Counted from the first letter of the stretch, positions 1-8,946 are shown. The stretch: DNA of 64,000 bases from Faeciplasma sp048393055 (GCA_048393055.1 DBFJJS010000010.1:124001-188000); one strand, 5' to 3'. The notes: a model not told the origin generated them from the letters alone. Program-made: numbers and translations.

Positions 1-1561
1 GCGTCTTCAGATCGTGAGACACGTTTGTTATAAGCTCGGTCTTAAGCCGCTCCGACTTCATTCTTTCGTCTACGGCGCGGTGTATCCCGCTTCCTATCTG
101 ATTGATGTCGGAAGCAAGCTCTTTAAGCTCCGGCGGCATTTTTTCGTTATTTATTACGGTATCGGCCTGACCGCCCGAAATCTTCTTGCAGCCATCCTTT
201 ATCTTTCCGTATGCCACTGTATAGCACAGAAGAGCAATTCCCAAAACAATCTTTCCGAGCAGGAACATACTTACCGCATAGTCGCTCGAGCCGTTTGCCA
301 TAGCCACCAGATTGAGCATGTCGTATATAAACACCACGCTGAAAACGCCGGCTGCTTTCCATGTGTGCCTTAGATTCTTAAAGAAGCTTTTTGCGAATCT
401 GTAGAGCCAAATAAGACTCCCGAAAATAATAGTGTAAATAAAGAACTTGCCCGCCTTACACCTTGCCGCAATAGTCATAAGAGTTACAATCAGCGCAAAC
501 GCCGAAACGGCAGCCGCTGCAATAAGCACAACGGCAGAAATCCATAAATCGGAGCCGTAGTAGACTATATCGCCAAACAGGAATACGCAAAAAGCTATAA
601 GCGCCCCGGCAGCCAGCAGCACAATCTCAAGCGGTATCTTATCAAAAAAGTTAAGGTGCACGCCTTCATGCTGCTCTGTATATCCTGCCGCAGACATTAA
701 AAATACAAAGCACGCCGCCAGCACTATAAACGATATCACAAGCATTACAATGACAAGGTCGCTGCTATTTGCAAACTGCTCCCACTTCTGCACGCGGGTC
801 AGTATATCATCCTGAACGGTGAGCGTTTCCGGCACTGAAACGAAAACGCTTACAGTGTCCTCATAGACAGGAACATATACCACGCTTAAAATGTATTCAC
901 TTCCGTAAGGTATTATTTCTACGCTTAATACTCTGCTGTCGGAAAAATATTCGTCCATAAAGCTCTGCGCTTCGGCGTCCGTAAGAAAGACATTTTCAAG
1001 GTAGTTGACTCCGCCGTATTTTTTTACGGTAATCTCCCTTGAAAGCCTTACGCTGTAATCATCAATAGGGAAATTATTGTATATTACCTCACCGCCGCTG
1101 TTTTCTATCACAACGGACAGGTTAGTGCTGCCTTCAGCATACTCTGAATTCAAAAAGTTCGACAAATACTGTATGTCCTGAGAATTTATAAGAGAATTGC
1201 TGTCTACAATTTCACCTATGCCGGTGTCCAAGACATCGGTTTTATCTTCGCCTGTTACTTCAGACTCCATGCCGTAAGCGTCGTCATAGATATACATATT
1301 TTGATATTCGGGAGAACCGTCCTCCTGTGCGTACTCTCCGAACGGCTCGTAGTAGCCTATGGCGTCAGTTATGTCCGTCAGCTTATTTCGCACACTTTGG
1401 TCTAAGATATAATCCGAGAGACTTTGACCGCCGTCAAAAAAGACGTTGAACTCAAGCATTATCGCCACAGAAACAATACTGAGCACAAGCACTGCAGCAG
1501 ATATCATAAACAATATAATTGCGGTAAGCTTAGCCCAAAGCTTTCCTTTGATTCCGTTCAT
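1..1561 (-). CDS. Sensor histidine kinase, N-terminal 520 residues (cut by window edge)
   Basis: Membrane sensor kinase whose catalytic half lies outside the window. The reading frame is open from the ATG at 1561 to base 2 and ends inside the H box, ITNVSHDLKT, with the phospho-accepting His at about residue 516. Residues about 10-35 form a first membrane helix, followed by about 200 extracytoplasmic residues, and then several hydrophobic segments between about 240 and 450. That is more membrane spans than the classic two-helix kinase has. It follows the response regulator by 15 bp, so the two are cotranscribed. An AAGGTGG ribosome site lies upstream. The ligand cannot be deduced; VanS-like and cell-envelope-stress kinases of Clostridia are the nearest general class. 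The kinase call is firm, the function is not. Confidence 0.9.
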   Translation of the reverse strand, partial: MNGIKGKLWAKLTAIILFMISAAVLVLSIVSVAIMLEFNVFFDGGQSLSDYILDQSVRNKLTDITDAIGYYEPFGEYAQEDGSPEYQNMYIYDDAYGMESEVTGEDKTDVLDTGIGEIVDSNSLINSQDIQYLSNFLNSEYAEGSTNLSVVIENSGGEVIYNNFPIDDYSVRLSREITVKKYGGVNYLENVFLTDAEAQSFMDEYFSDSRVLSVEIIPYGSEYILSVVYVPVYEDTVSVFVSVPETLTVQDDILTRVQKWEQFANSSDLVIVMLVISFIVLAACFVFLMSAAGYTEQHEGVHLNFFDKIPLEIVLLAAGALIAFCVFLFGDIVYYGSDLWISAVVLIAAAAVSAFALIVTLMTIAARCKAGKFFIYTIIFGSLIWLYRFAKSFFKNLRHTWKAAGVFSVVFIYDMLNLVAMANGSSDYAVSMFLLGKIVLGIALLCYTVAYGKIKDGCKKISGGQADTVINNEKMPPELKELASDINQIGSGIHRAVDERMKSERLKTELITNVSHDLKT

Positions 1562-1576
1562 AAAGTAACAACCACC

Positions 1577-2275
1577 TTACTCAGATACAGATTTTTCAAA
1601 CTTATATCCCCTGCCCCATGCCACCTTAAGATATCTTGGCGACGCCGGGTCTATCTCGATTTTCTCTCTTATATGTCTGATGTGCACAGCTATTGCGTTG
1701 TCGACTCCGACGGGAACGTCCCCCCAAACCTTGCGGTAAATTTCACTGGGCGTAAAGCAAACGCCGGGATTTGTCATCAAAAACTTCAGTATATCGTATT
1801 CCTTTGGAGTGAGCTGGACAGGCTCGCCGTCTACAAATACTTTTTTAGACTCGCGCATAAGCTCTATTCCGTCTATTCTTATGGAATCGACATGCCTCGG
1901 AGCGCTTCCGAGCATGGTATATCTTCTGAGCTGAGACTTCACCCTCGCTATAAGCTCAACAGGATTAAACGGTTTGGTGACATAATCGTCCGCACCAAGG
2001 TTTAAGCCGAGCACCTTATCAGTATACTCAGACTTTGCTGTCAAAAATATTACCGGCACATTAGAAAACTCCCTTATCTTAGACAGTGCGTTAATTCCGT
2101 CAAGCTCGGGCATCATTATATCCATCAAAACAAGGTCGATTTGCTCTGATTTTAAAATGTCCAACGCCTGCTGCCCCGTATATGCCTCGTAAAATTTGTA
2201 GTCCGGATTTGTCAGATATATTTTAAGCGCCGAGACTATATCCTTTTCATCGTCGCAAAGCAATATATTATACAT
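1577..2275 (-). CDS. OmpR/PhoB-family response regulator
   Basis: DNA-binding response regulator of 232 aa. Residues 1-120 are a receiver domain: acidic pocket DD at 8-9, phospho-acceptor D52 in LVLMDIMMPELDG, the Thr of LTAKS, and the Lys of VTKPF. Residues about 130-228 are a winged-helix effector domain with the typical LTPKEYDIL and the DNA-recognition segment VGVDNAIAVHIRHIREKIE. It heads the two-component operon, and the downstream kinase presumably phosphorylates it. The start is well supported by AGGAGGGG 6-7 bases ahead of the ATG. An inverted repeat and a sigma-A-like promoter lie upstream, so autoregulation is possible. Target genes are unknown; the neighbouring GH127 gene is only a positional candidate. 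Confidence 0.95.
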   Translation of the reverse strand: MYNILLCDDEKDIVSALKIYLTNPDYKFYEAYTGQQALDILKSEQIDLVLMDIMMPELDGINALSKIREFSNVPVIFLTAKSEYTDKVLGLNLGADDYVTKPFNPVELIARVKSQLRRYTMLGSAPRHVDSIRIDGIELMRESKKVFVDGEPVQLTPKEYDILKFLMTNPGVCFTPSEIYRKVWGDVPVGVDNAIAVHIRHIREKIEIDPASPRYLKVAWGRGYKFEKSVSE

Positions 2276-2311
2276 GTTGTCCCCTCCTGTGTGTTTGCCT
2301 TTACTGTGGAT

Positions 2312-2340
2312 ATTGTATCAAATAAAACATTAAGACACAA
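2312..2340 (-). promoter_or_regulatory. Promoter of the two-component operon
   Basis: On the minus strand, TTGTGT (2335-2340) and TACAAT (2312-2317) are separated by 17 bp and lie about 40 bp ahead of the response regulator start. The -35 is two bases from consensus. Just upstream, at 2353-2366, is the perfect inverted repeat TTAAGA-TT-TCTTAA, which could be a regulator site. Confidence 0.6.
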
Positions 2341-2382
2341 TCTCACTTTTGATTAAGATTTCTTAATTTATTATTATAACAC

Positions 2383-2416
2383 AAAAAGACGGCATGAACG
2401 ATATCATGCCGTCAAT
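2383..2416 (-). terminator. Intrinsic terminator after the GH127-like gene
   Basis: Hairpin with arms GACGGCATGA and TCATGCCGTC around a six-base loop. On the minus strand it is followed by TTTTTGTG, so it ends the GH127-like transcript before the two-component promoter. Confidence 0.8.
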
Positions 2417-2449
2417 TTTATTTTATCTGCGTATAAACGTTATAACGCG

Positions 2450-4423
2450 TTATTCGGCAGCCTCAAGCTTCCAGTAAATTCCGTATCTCGTGTTATACAG
2501 AGAATAGTACGGAACAAACTCAAGCTCGTCTTCAGTTGCAGTAAACGTAAACGAGAGGTTTCCGTTGTCAGTAAAATACTCAGAAGGATTGCGCCTTACA
2601 TCGAGAGGAGTAATTCCTTTCTTAAGCACAAGAGTATCGTCCTCTACAACGGTGTTTTCGGGAATTATGACGCTCATTCCGGTGTAAGTAGTGGTCATAT
2701 TATCGTCGCCGAGCTTTGCCGCAAGAAGCATTGGACCATACTTGAAGCATACGGTATTTATGCCGTCCTGAAGGTTGAACGTCTCAAGTCCCAGCGGTAT
2801 GGTGACGTCTACCGAATCGCCGTTCTTCCACTCGCGCTCGAGCTTTGCGTAGCCGTTTTCAGAAACATATTCAACCTGCTCGCCGTTTACCTTTACAACC
2901 ATATCCGATTTTGCCCACGACGGTATCCTCAGCATAAGGCTGAACTTTTTGTCCTCGTCGAGATCGAGCGAAATAACAGTCTTATCGGTCAGCGGAATAT
3001 CGCTCGACTGAGTGAGCCTTAATCCAAAGTTTTCAGCGTTAAGCTCTGAGCTGAGGTACATGTTTACATACAGCTCGTCATCCTTGGAGAAATACATGCC
3101 GTCGCCGAGCTTTGTGAAATTCTCCATTCCGCTTCCCGTACAGCACCAGAAGCTGTCAACAGGCGTGCTGAAGGTTCTGAAATATCCCGTAGCCATAGCC
3201 TGGAAGTATGTAGTCATGCCAGTTTCTGGATTCTGCGACGCGAGTATATGATTTATAAAAGCATTTTCATAGTAATCGGCATATTTTGCGTCTCCCGTTA
3301 CCATGAACAGCTCCTTTGTGAGCTTGAGCATATTGTATACGTTGCAGGTTTCGCAGTTGCAGTTTGTGCGCTCGCGGTTGAGCACGTCGTCCTCGCCGAA
3401 GTGCTCCCACTCGCTGTTTCCGCCGGTGTCATATGTGTGATGGTCTATTACCATCTGCCAGAAAATCTCCGCGGTCTCAAGGTATTCGGAGGCGTCTATT
3501 GTCTCACCGCCGATTTTTCTGCCGTCAAGCAGCTCATATCTCTTTAGCGCGCCTATAATTTTAGGAATCGTGGTGTTTGCATGCCTGTTGTTGAGAACGT
3601 TCGCTCCATCGGTGCGTATAAGCTCAAACAGGCTGTCCTCGTCGAACGCATGCGCAGCTACGGCGTATTTTTCCTCGCCTGTAAGCTTGTAAAGGTCGTA
3701 AAGAGCGTCGTTCATTCCGCCGTACTCAATGCTCAAAACTGTTTGACGTGTCTGCTCGCTCCAGCCGCTCACCCTGTTATATACCCAATCGCCGAGCTTT
3801 TTCGCTATATCAAGGGCGGGTTGGTATCCCGTAAGCTCATAGGTCTCGGTAAGACCCTCAAAGATTTTATGCATGGTGTACCACGGGACCCATGCCTCGG
3901 TAAACAGGTTTGAAAGTCCCTTTTCAACGTTATCAAACTGAGCCTCAAGGTTAGTGGGGTCAAGTATGTTCGAGCCCCAGAGGAAGCCGTCCTCGCGCTG
4001 ACACTTTGCAAGCTCGTCGATAAGTCCGGTAAGCTTATTATAAAGCTTTTCCTTGTCATCCTCAGAGACCCCGCCGTTTGCAGCCGCCTGCGCCAAAGCG
4101 GTAAGATAGTGACCCATCGTGTGCCCGCCTATAAGGGAGTTCTCCCAGCCGTTGTAAGGCTCGACGCCGTTCGTGTCTATTCCTGCGTTCTTTCTGAAAT
4201 TAGACAAAAGCTTATCGGAATCAAGCGATAAAAGATATTCGATTTCTTTCTTAAAGGCGTTTGTGCAATAAATGTCCGTCATCTTAACATCAGACAGAGA
4301 ATAATCAGATATTGCCGTGTTTTTTGAGAGCATTTGTACTCCTCCTTCAATATCAAGACCTGAACAGCCTGAAAGCATCAGTAATGAAAGCATTGCGCAA
4401 ACAAATCTTTTTGCTTTTTTCAT
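2450..4423 (-). CDS. GH127-like (DUF1680) beta-L-arabinofuranosidase lipoprotein
   Basis: Surface-anchored glycoside hydrolase of 657 aa. A lipobox, LMLSGC, ends a signal peptide of about 20 residues. The body matches the DUF1680/GH127 family, which releases beta-L-arabinofuranose (as in hydroxyproline-linked or pectic arabinans). The zinc/nucleophile Cys motifs are visible as ERTNCNCETC and FWCCTGSG. An alpha/alpha barrel with a C-terminal beta-sandwich is expected from the family. The longest frame begins at a GTG at 4435, but AGGAG sits 11 bases before the ATG at 4423 and almost touches that GTG, so 4423 is preferred. The gene is monocistronic, with its own terminator. GH146 is a close alternative family, so the exact substrate is uncertain. 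Confidence 0.88.
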   Translation of the reverse strand: MKKAKRFVCAMLSLLMLSGCSGLDIEGGVQMLSKNTAISDYSLSDVKMTDIYCTNAFKKEIEYLLSLDSDKLLSNFRKNAGIDTNGVEPYNGWENSLIGGHTMGHYLTALAQAAANGGVSEDDKEKLYNKLTGLIDELAKCQREDGFLWGSNILDPTNLEAQFDNVEKGLSNLFTEAWVPWYTMHKIFEGLTETYELTGYQPALDIAKKLGDWVYNRVSGWSEQTRQTVLSIEYGGMNDALYDLYKLTGEEKYAVAAHAFDEDSLFELIRTDGANVLNNRHANTTIPKIIGALKRYELLDGRKIGGETIDASEYLETAEIFWQMVIDHHTYDTGGNSEWEHFGEDDVLNRERTNCNCETCNVYNMLKLTKELFMVTGDAKYADYYENAFINHILASQNPETGMTTYFQAMATGYFRTFSTPVDSFWCCTGSGMENFTKLGDGMYFSKDDELYVNMYLSSELNAENFGLRLTQSSDIPLTDKTVISLDLDEDKKFSLMLRIPSWAKSDMVVKVNGEQVEYVSENGYAKLEREWKNGDSVDVTIPLGLETFNLQDGINTVCFKYGPMLLAAKLGDDNMTTTYTGMSVIIPENTVVEDDTLVLKKGITPLDVRRNPSEYFTDNGNLSFTFTATEDELEFVPYYSLYNTRYGIYWKLEAAE

Positions 4424-4563
4424 AAACCGCACCACTCCTACTTATGCTTATTTGTATGTTTTGAGTATACCACAGCCCCAGGCAATTACAATAGCGAACA
4501 AATAACATCATAGGATTAGTCAATAATTTGCTGGCGGTAAATCAAAATATTTTCAGCCTGACA

Positions 4564-7065
4564 TTAAAGCTTCCCTTTTACTTTGTATCCCTCGGCTTCG
4601 ATGCGCTTTCTCAGCTCGGTCTTATCAACCTCTGAACTAAGGTATAGAACAGCAGTTCCGTCCTTATGGCTTACAACTGCGTGATCCACCTGTGGGAGCG
4701 ATTCAACAGCGTTCTTTACGCGCCTCTCGCAGTGCTCGCACGTCATGCCCTTTATTTTTACCGTCATGGTCATAGACGAGCCTGTCTGCTCGTTTTCGAC
4801 GGGCTTTGGAGAATTCTTGCCGTAAACCTTACACAAATTCAGCCTGAGCGCGTTTGAAACCACGCATACGCTCGAAAGGCTCATTGCAGCAGCCCCGAAC
4901 ATAGGATTGAGAGTAAGTCCGAAAGCTACAAACGCTCCCGCTGCAAGAGGTATTCCTATTACGTTATATATAAACGCCCAAAACAGATTTTCGTGAATAT
5001 TCCTGAGCGTAGCGCGGCTTAGCCTTATAGCTGCCGGAACGTCGCGCAGGCTGCTCTTCATGAGTACAACGTCCGCGGCGTCTACGGCGATGTCAGAGCC
5101 TGCTCCGATAGCTATTCCAATATCCGCCCTTGTAAGCGCAGGGGCGTCGTTTATGCCATCTCCTACCATTGCAACGCTTCCCTTTTCCATAAGACCCGCT
5201 ACCACGCGCTCCTTTCCGTCTGGCAAAACGCCGGCTATGACCTCGTCAACGCCGACCTGAGCGCCTATGGCATTTGCCGTGCGCTCGTTGTCTCCGGTGA
5301 GCATTACGACACGCACGCCCAGCTCCTTAAGCTCCTCAACAGCCTGAACACTGTCCTTTTTAATCGCATCCGCCACTGCTATTATTCCGTACGGCTTGCC
5401 GTCGCCGATAAATAGAAGCGGGGTTTTGCCGCTTTGCGCAAGGGAGTCGGCGCGAACGGCTATTTCCTCGGGCAGACTTATCTTTGAGCTTATAAACTTA
5501 AGGCTTCCTCCCGTAAAGCTTATTCCATTTACAGTAGCCGAAACACCGTTTCCAGCATGAGTTTCAAAATTCTCAGCCTGCGCATACGCCGCCCCGAACT
5601 CCTTGCCCTTTTTTACTATTGCCTTTGCAAGCGGATGCTCGCTGAGCTTTTCTAATGACATTGCGTTTGAAAGCAGTTCATCCTCCGTTATGCCCGAAAA
5701 AGGTATTATATCCGTAACAACCGGTTCTCCGATTGTAATGGTTCCTGTCTTGTCAAGTACGACCGTCTTTACTTTTCCAGCCTGCTCAAGCGATACAGCC
5801 GTCTTAAACAGTATGCCGTTTTTAGCTCCTACGCCATTTCCTACCATTATAGCAACAGGCGTTGCCAGCCCCACCGCGCACGGACAGCTGATAACGAGCA
5901 CAGAAATACCCCTCGCGAGTGAATAACCGAAATCCTGACCAATAAACATCCATATTATCGTTGTTATTACGGCTACTGTTATTACAGCTGGAACAAATAT
6001 TCCAGAAACCTTATCTGCAATTTTTGCGATAGGAGCTTTTGTAGAGGCTGCCTCGCTTACAGTCCTTATTATCTGTGAAAGGGTAGTGTCCTCCCCTACT
6101 CTGGACGCCTCGCAGCGCATATATCCGGACATGTTTATCGTAGCGGCGGAAACGCTGTCTCCAGCCGCCTTGTCCACCGGTATGCTTTCTCCTGTCAAGG
6201 CAGACTCGTTTACAGCTCCCGAACCACTGACGACGATCCCGTCAACAGGAATGTTTTCGCCCGCTTTAACAACAAAGATGTCTCCCTTTTTGACCTGTTC
6301 AATGGGAACGACAGTTTCATTTCCGTCTATCAGGACTGTGGCTTCCTTAGGAGCAAGCTTCATAAGGCGCTTTATGGCGTCCGTCGTTTTGCCCTTCGAC
6401 ATAGCCTCAAGCATTTTTCCCACAGTTATAAGGGTAGGTATCATAGCCGCCGATTCAAAGTACAATTCATTCATATATGTGTTTATAAGCTCGGCGTTTC
6501 CATCCAGCTGAGCCTTTGAAAGGGCAAGAAGAGCATATGTGCTCCACAAAAACGATGTCATCGAGCCGAGCGCGACCAGCGTATCCATGTTCGGCGCGCG
6601 ATGCCAAAGATTCTTAAAGCCGCTTATGAAAAACTTCTGGTTTATAACCATTACCACAGCAGCTAAAACAAGCTGAAGTATTCCCAGAGCTACATGATTT
6701 CCGTCGAACCAGGCGGGAAGCGGAAAGTTAAACATCATGTGCCCCATGGAAATATACATGAGAACCACTAAAAATCCGACCGAAGCGATAAGCCTCTTTT
6801 TAAGGACTGGTGTTTCCCTGTCCGCAAGAGGGTCGTCGTCCGTCTTTGAGCTTGCAACAGCTTCCTTTCCCTTAATGGACGCCCCGTATCCCGCTTCCTT
6901 AACGGCCGCGATTACGCTTTCGGGCGATGCGCTTCCGTCGACGCTCATCGAATTGGTTAAAAGGCTGACAGTGCAGGAGTTTACTCCGTCTACCTTGGAA
7001 ACCGCTTTTTCTATCCTAGTGCTGCACGCGGCGCAGCTCATTCCTGTTACATTGTATTGCTCCAC
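4564..7065 (-). CDS. copA: Copper-exporting P1B-type ATPase with an HMA domain at each end
   Basis: Pumps Cu(I) out of the cytoplasm using ATP. Residues about 1-68 are a heavy-metal-associated (HMA) domain with GMSCAAC (Cys 11 and 14). Eight membrane helices follow, with the ion-binding SCPCAVGLATP in the sixth. The actuator loop carries TGES; the phosphorylation and nucleotide domain has DKTGT, SEHPLAKA and GDGINDAPAL. Residues about 765-833 are a second HMA domain with GMTCEHC, fused to the C-terminus like a tethered CopZ chaperone. Translation begins at a GTG nine bases after GGGAGG; the nearby ATG at 7070 is out of frame. It follows csoR by 25 bp and shares its copper-responsive promoter. 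Confidence 0.97.
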   Translation of the reverse strand: MEQYNVTGMSCAACSTRIEKAVSKVDGVNSCTVSLLTNSMSVDGSASPESVIAAVKEAGYGASIKGKEAVASSKTDDDPLADRETPVLKKRLIASVGFLVVLMYISMGHMMFNFPLPAWFDGNHVALGILQLVLAAVVMVINQKFFISGFKNLWHRAPNMDTLVALGSMTSFLWSTYALLALSKAQLDGNAELINTYMNELYFESAAMIPTLITVGKMLEAMSKGKTTDAIKRLMKLAPKEATVLIDGNETVVPIEQVKKGDIFVVKAGENIPVDGIVVSGSGAVNESALTGESIPVDKAAGDSVSAATINMSGYMRCEASRVGEDTTLSQIIRTVSEAASTKAPIAKIADKVSGIFVPAVITVAVITTIIWMFIGQDFGYSLARGISVLVISCPCAVGLATPVAIMVGNGVGAKNGILFKTAVSLEQAGKVKTVVLDKTGTITIGEPVVTDIIPFSGITEDELLSNAMSLEKLSEHPLAKAIVKKGKEFGAAYAQAENFETHAGNGVSATVNGISFTGGSLKFISSKISLPEEIAVRADSLAQSGKTPLLFIGDGKPYGIIAVADAIKKDSVQAVEELKELGVRVVMLTGDNERTANAIGAQVGVDEVIAGVLPDGKERVVAGLMEKGSVAMVGDGINDAPALTRADIGIAIGAGSDIAVDAADVVLMKSSLRDVPAAIRLSRATLRNIHENLFWAFIYNVIGIPLAAGAFVAFGLTLNPMFGAAAMSLSSVCVVSNALRLNLCKVYGKNSPKPVENEQTGSSMTMTVKIKGMTCEHCERRVKNAVESLPQVDHAVVSHKDGTAVLYLSSEVDKTELRKRIEAEGYKVKGKL

Positions 7066-7090
7066 AGCATAATACCTCCCTTGAAAAATA

Positions 7091-7390
7091 CTATTTCATA
7101 AGCTTTTGCAGCGTAGCTGCAAGCTCGTCTATTACCTCGTCCCTGCCCTCGCGTATGTCGCGGGCGACGCAGGTGTGAATATGCGACGACAAAAGCTCTC
7201 GGTTGAAAGAATTCATTGCAGCGTTCACTGCGGCAGACTGTATCAGCACGTCGTTGCAGTAAACGTCATTCTCAATCATTCGTATGATGCCTCTTACCTG
7301 CCCTTCGATACGGTTTAGGCGATTTAAAAGAAGCTTTTTTTCTTTATCTGAACGAATCGTTTTCTTACAGCAGTTTTTTTCCTTACTCAT
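7091..7390 (-). CDS. csoR: CsoR-type copper-sensing repressor
   Basis: All-helical repressor of 99 aa in the CsoR/RcnR (DUF156) family; it leaves DNA when it binds Cu(I). The copper triad is present as C45, H70 and C74, in VYCNDV and SSHIHTC. Their spacings of 25 and 4 residues match the characterised CsoR triad. An extra Cys pair sits at positions 7-8. The ATG at 7390 has AGGAGG seven bases ahead; the in-frame TTG at 7408 overlaps that ribosome site and is rejected. It is the first gene of csoR-copA, with two operator-like palindromes in its own promoter, so autoregulated copper resistance is the natural reading. Confidence 0.96.
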   Translation of the reverse strand: MSKEKNCCKKTIRSDKEKKLLLNRLNRIEGQVRGIIRMIENDVYCNDVLIQSAAVNAAMNSFNRELLSSHIHTCVARDIREGRDEVIDELAATLQKLMK

Positions 7391-7425
7391 CCAACTACCT
7401 CCTAGCAAACATTACTTTCAGTTTG

Positions 7426-7454
7426 ATTATATACCCCCATGTGGTATTTGTCAA
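7426..7454 (-). promoter_or_regulatory. csoR-copA promoter
   Basis: Minus-strand consensus promoter: TTGACA (7449-7454), 17 bp, TATAAT (7426-7431). The spacer is occupied by a CsoR-like palindrome, so bound repressor would exclude RNA polymerase. Confidence 0.9.
7431..7447. promoter_or_regulatory. CsoR operator-like site 1
   Basis: ATACCCCCATGTGGTAT, an inverted repeat with ATACC/GGTAT arms and a C-rich core. It resembles the TACCCC-type boxes known for CsoR and lies exactly between the -35 and -10 of the csoR promoter. Confidence 0.75.
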
Positions 7455-7466
7455 GTACCCCGGTAC
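7455..7466. promoter_or_regulatory. CsoR operator-like site 2
   Basis: GTACCCCGGTAC, arms GTACC/GGTAC, immediately upstream of the -35 and followed by a further CGGTA. Its centre lies about 21-22 bp (two helical turns) from that of site 1. Confidence 0.6.
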
Positions 7467-7509
7467 GGTATATTTAAAAAGTAATTTAGGCTTATTTGTG
7501 CTTGTGCGC

Positions 7510-7538
7510 TTGCATATAATTTCAATCTGGTATATAAT
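7510..7538 (+). promoter_or_regulatory. Promoter of the DUF308 gene
   Basis: TTGCAT (7510-7515), 17 bp, TATAAT (7533-7538). The leader that follows holds an imperfect inverted repeat at 7547-7575 (AACAAA...TTTGTT) and a small hairpin ACGGC-ATACC-GCCGT just ahead of the ribosome site. Confidence 0.6.
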
Positions 7539-7629
7539 TAAAATCAACAAATAATGCTAATATGGCATTTGTTATTTTGCATTTCTCCAAAAAACGCAAT
7601 ACGGCATACCGCCGTGAAGGGAGATACAT

Positions 7630-8226
7630 ATGAAAAAGTTTCTTTATAATTTTAAATCTCTTATATTCTGCGTCTGCGAGTTTATTGTCGGAATACTTAT
7701 ATTTATAAATCCGCAGTCGTTTACCTCTGCGATAATAACAGCACTCGGAATTGTGCTGACAGTTATCGGCGTATTATGCGTGATGAATTATTTTAAAATG
7801 GATCCGGAAACGGGCGCAATGTCTACAGGGCTTGCAAAAGGGCTCATCCTTATCTGCGCGGGCATATTCTGCATTGCCAATCCAAGATGGATAGTGTCTG
7901 CGTTTACCATAGCCGCCGTAGTATACGGCGTGGTAATGCTTGTTTCGGGACTTATGAAGCTGCAATGGATGGTAGACATCATAAGACTTAAAGGCAGGGA
8001 CTGGCTTGTTCCGGCTTTGGGTGCGGTATCGTCGATAATCTTGGCGTGTGTAATACTGATTAACCCGTTTGCGTCTACCGCCGTAATGTGGGCGTTTGTG
8101 GGAGCATCAATGATAGTAGAGGCGGTAATAGACGGCATTGCGGCATTTGTTAAAATCAAGGACAACGGTTCGGACGATGAACACGGGAACGACAGCGACA
8201 GTGAAGTAGAGATAACCGATCTTTAA
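7630..8226 (+). CDS. DUF308 (HdeD-like) membrane protein
   Basis: Integral membrane protein of 198 aa in the DUF308 family, to which HdeD belongs. About six hydrophobic helices are arranged as three similar pairs, each ending near an NPxxxxxA segment such as FINPQSFTSAI and CIANPRWIVSA. The last about 25 residues form a very acidic cytosolic tail (GSDDEHGNDSDSE). The ATG follows AAGGGAG by six bases. It is the first of three small membrane-protein genes on this strand. Biochemical function is unknown for the Gram-positive members; acid-stress roles are known only for the enterobacterial relative. Confidence 0.8.
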   Translation: MKKFLYNFKSLIFCVCEFIVGILIFINPQSFTSAIITALGIVLTVIGVLCVMNYFKMDPETGAMSTGLAKGLILICAGIFCIANPRWIVSAFTIAAVVYGVVMLVSGLMKLQWMVDIIRLKGRDWLVPALGAVSSIILACVILINPFASTAVMWAFVGASMIVEAVIDGIAAFVKIKDNGSDDEHGNDSDSEVEITDL

Positions 8227-8249
8227 TGTTTACATAAAGTAAAGGACTG

Positions 8250-8882
8250 ATGCCTATGTTTACCTATATAATGTATATACTTTTAGGCTACGTTTCAGGC
8301 AGCGTGCTGTACGGTCCTATTTGGGCAAGAATCCTTCATACGGGAAGCATAACCGAAAAAAGCAAAGACCGCAATCCCGGTACTGCAAATGCTTTTACAT
8401 ACGGCGGTCCTCTGTGCGGGACGCTTACGCTTATATGCGAGCTGCTCAAAGGATGCATTCCGATAAAGCTATACATATCAAGGGAACAGCCCAATCCGTT
8501 TTCCGACATAATGTTTGCACTGGTGCTTGCAGCGCCTGTAATAGGTCACATATTTCCAATTCTCAACGGCTTTCGCGGAGGAAAGGGCATTACAGTGACG
8601 TTTGGATGCCTTATGGGTATTCTTCCCGTATACAAGCCCCTGCTTATAATGGCTTTTTCGTTTATCTTCTTTTCTTTGATCCTGAAGATAACGCCTCATT
8701 TGTACAGAACCGCAGCAGCCTATCTTACGGCGCTGCCGGCGATGGCTGTTTTCTCGTTCAGAGCCGGTTTGCCGTCTATATGCCTCGGCTTTGCCATCAT
8801 AACGGTCGCTGTAAGCTACAAGCTGTTTAAAAGCGATGAGGAAAGGGAAAAATTAAAGGTGCGGGTGCTGTGGAGGCATTGA
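8250..8882 (+). CDS. PlsY-like glycerol-3-phosphate acyltransferase family protein
   Basis: Polytopic membrane protein of 210 aa related to PlsY, which transfers an acyl group from acyl-phosphate to glycerol-3-phosphate. Family landmarks are visible in order: GYVSGSVLYG (like GSIP), KDRNPGTANAF (replacing the usual GSGNPGATN), and GHIFPILNGFRGGKG, which holds the conserved His and GGKG. The second motif is altered, so it may be a divergent paralogue rather than the housekeeping enzyme. The ATG at 8250 has AAAGGA three bases ahead; the in-frame ATG at 8256 has better spacing. PlsX, the acyl-phosphate supplier, is encoded far away at 58.8-59.8 kb. Confidence 0.78.
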   Translation: MPMFTYIMYILLGYVSGSVLYGPIWARILHTGSITEKSKDRNPGTANAFTYGGPLCGTLTLICELLKGCIPIKLYISREQPNPFSDIMFALVLAAPVIGHIFPILNGFRGGKGITVTFGCLMGILPVYKPLLIMAFSFIFFSLILKITPHLYRTAAAYLTALPAMAVFSFRAGLPSICLGFAIITVAVSYKLFKSDEEREKLKVRVLWRH

Positions 8883-8946
8883 CGCATTATGCAGTATATC
8901 GCTGTTGTGTGCCGTATGGCAGCGCGGCGCTTGAAAGGTGTAAAAA

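Noticed and set aside
1424..2005. A 193-codon plus-strand frame over the kinase/regulator junction
   Set aside because: Antisense to the response regulator with no recognisable features.
5603..6511. Several plus-strand frames opposite copA
   Set aside because: Shadows of copA; low-complexity Ser/Thr/Pro content and no start signals.
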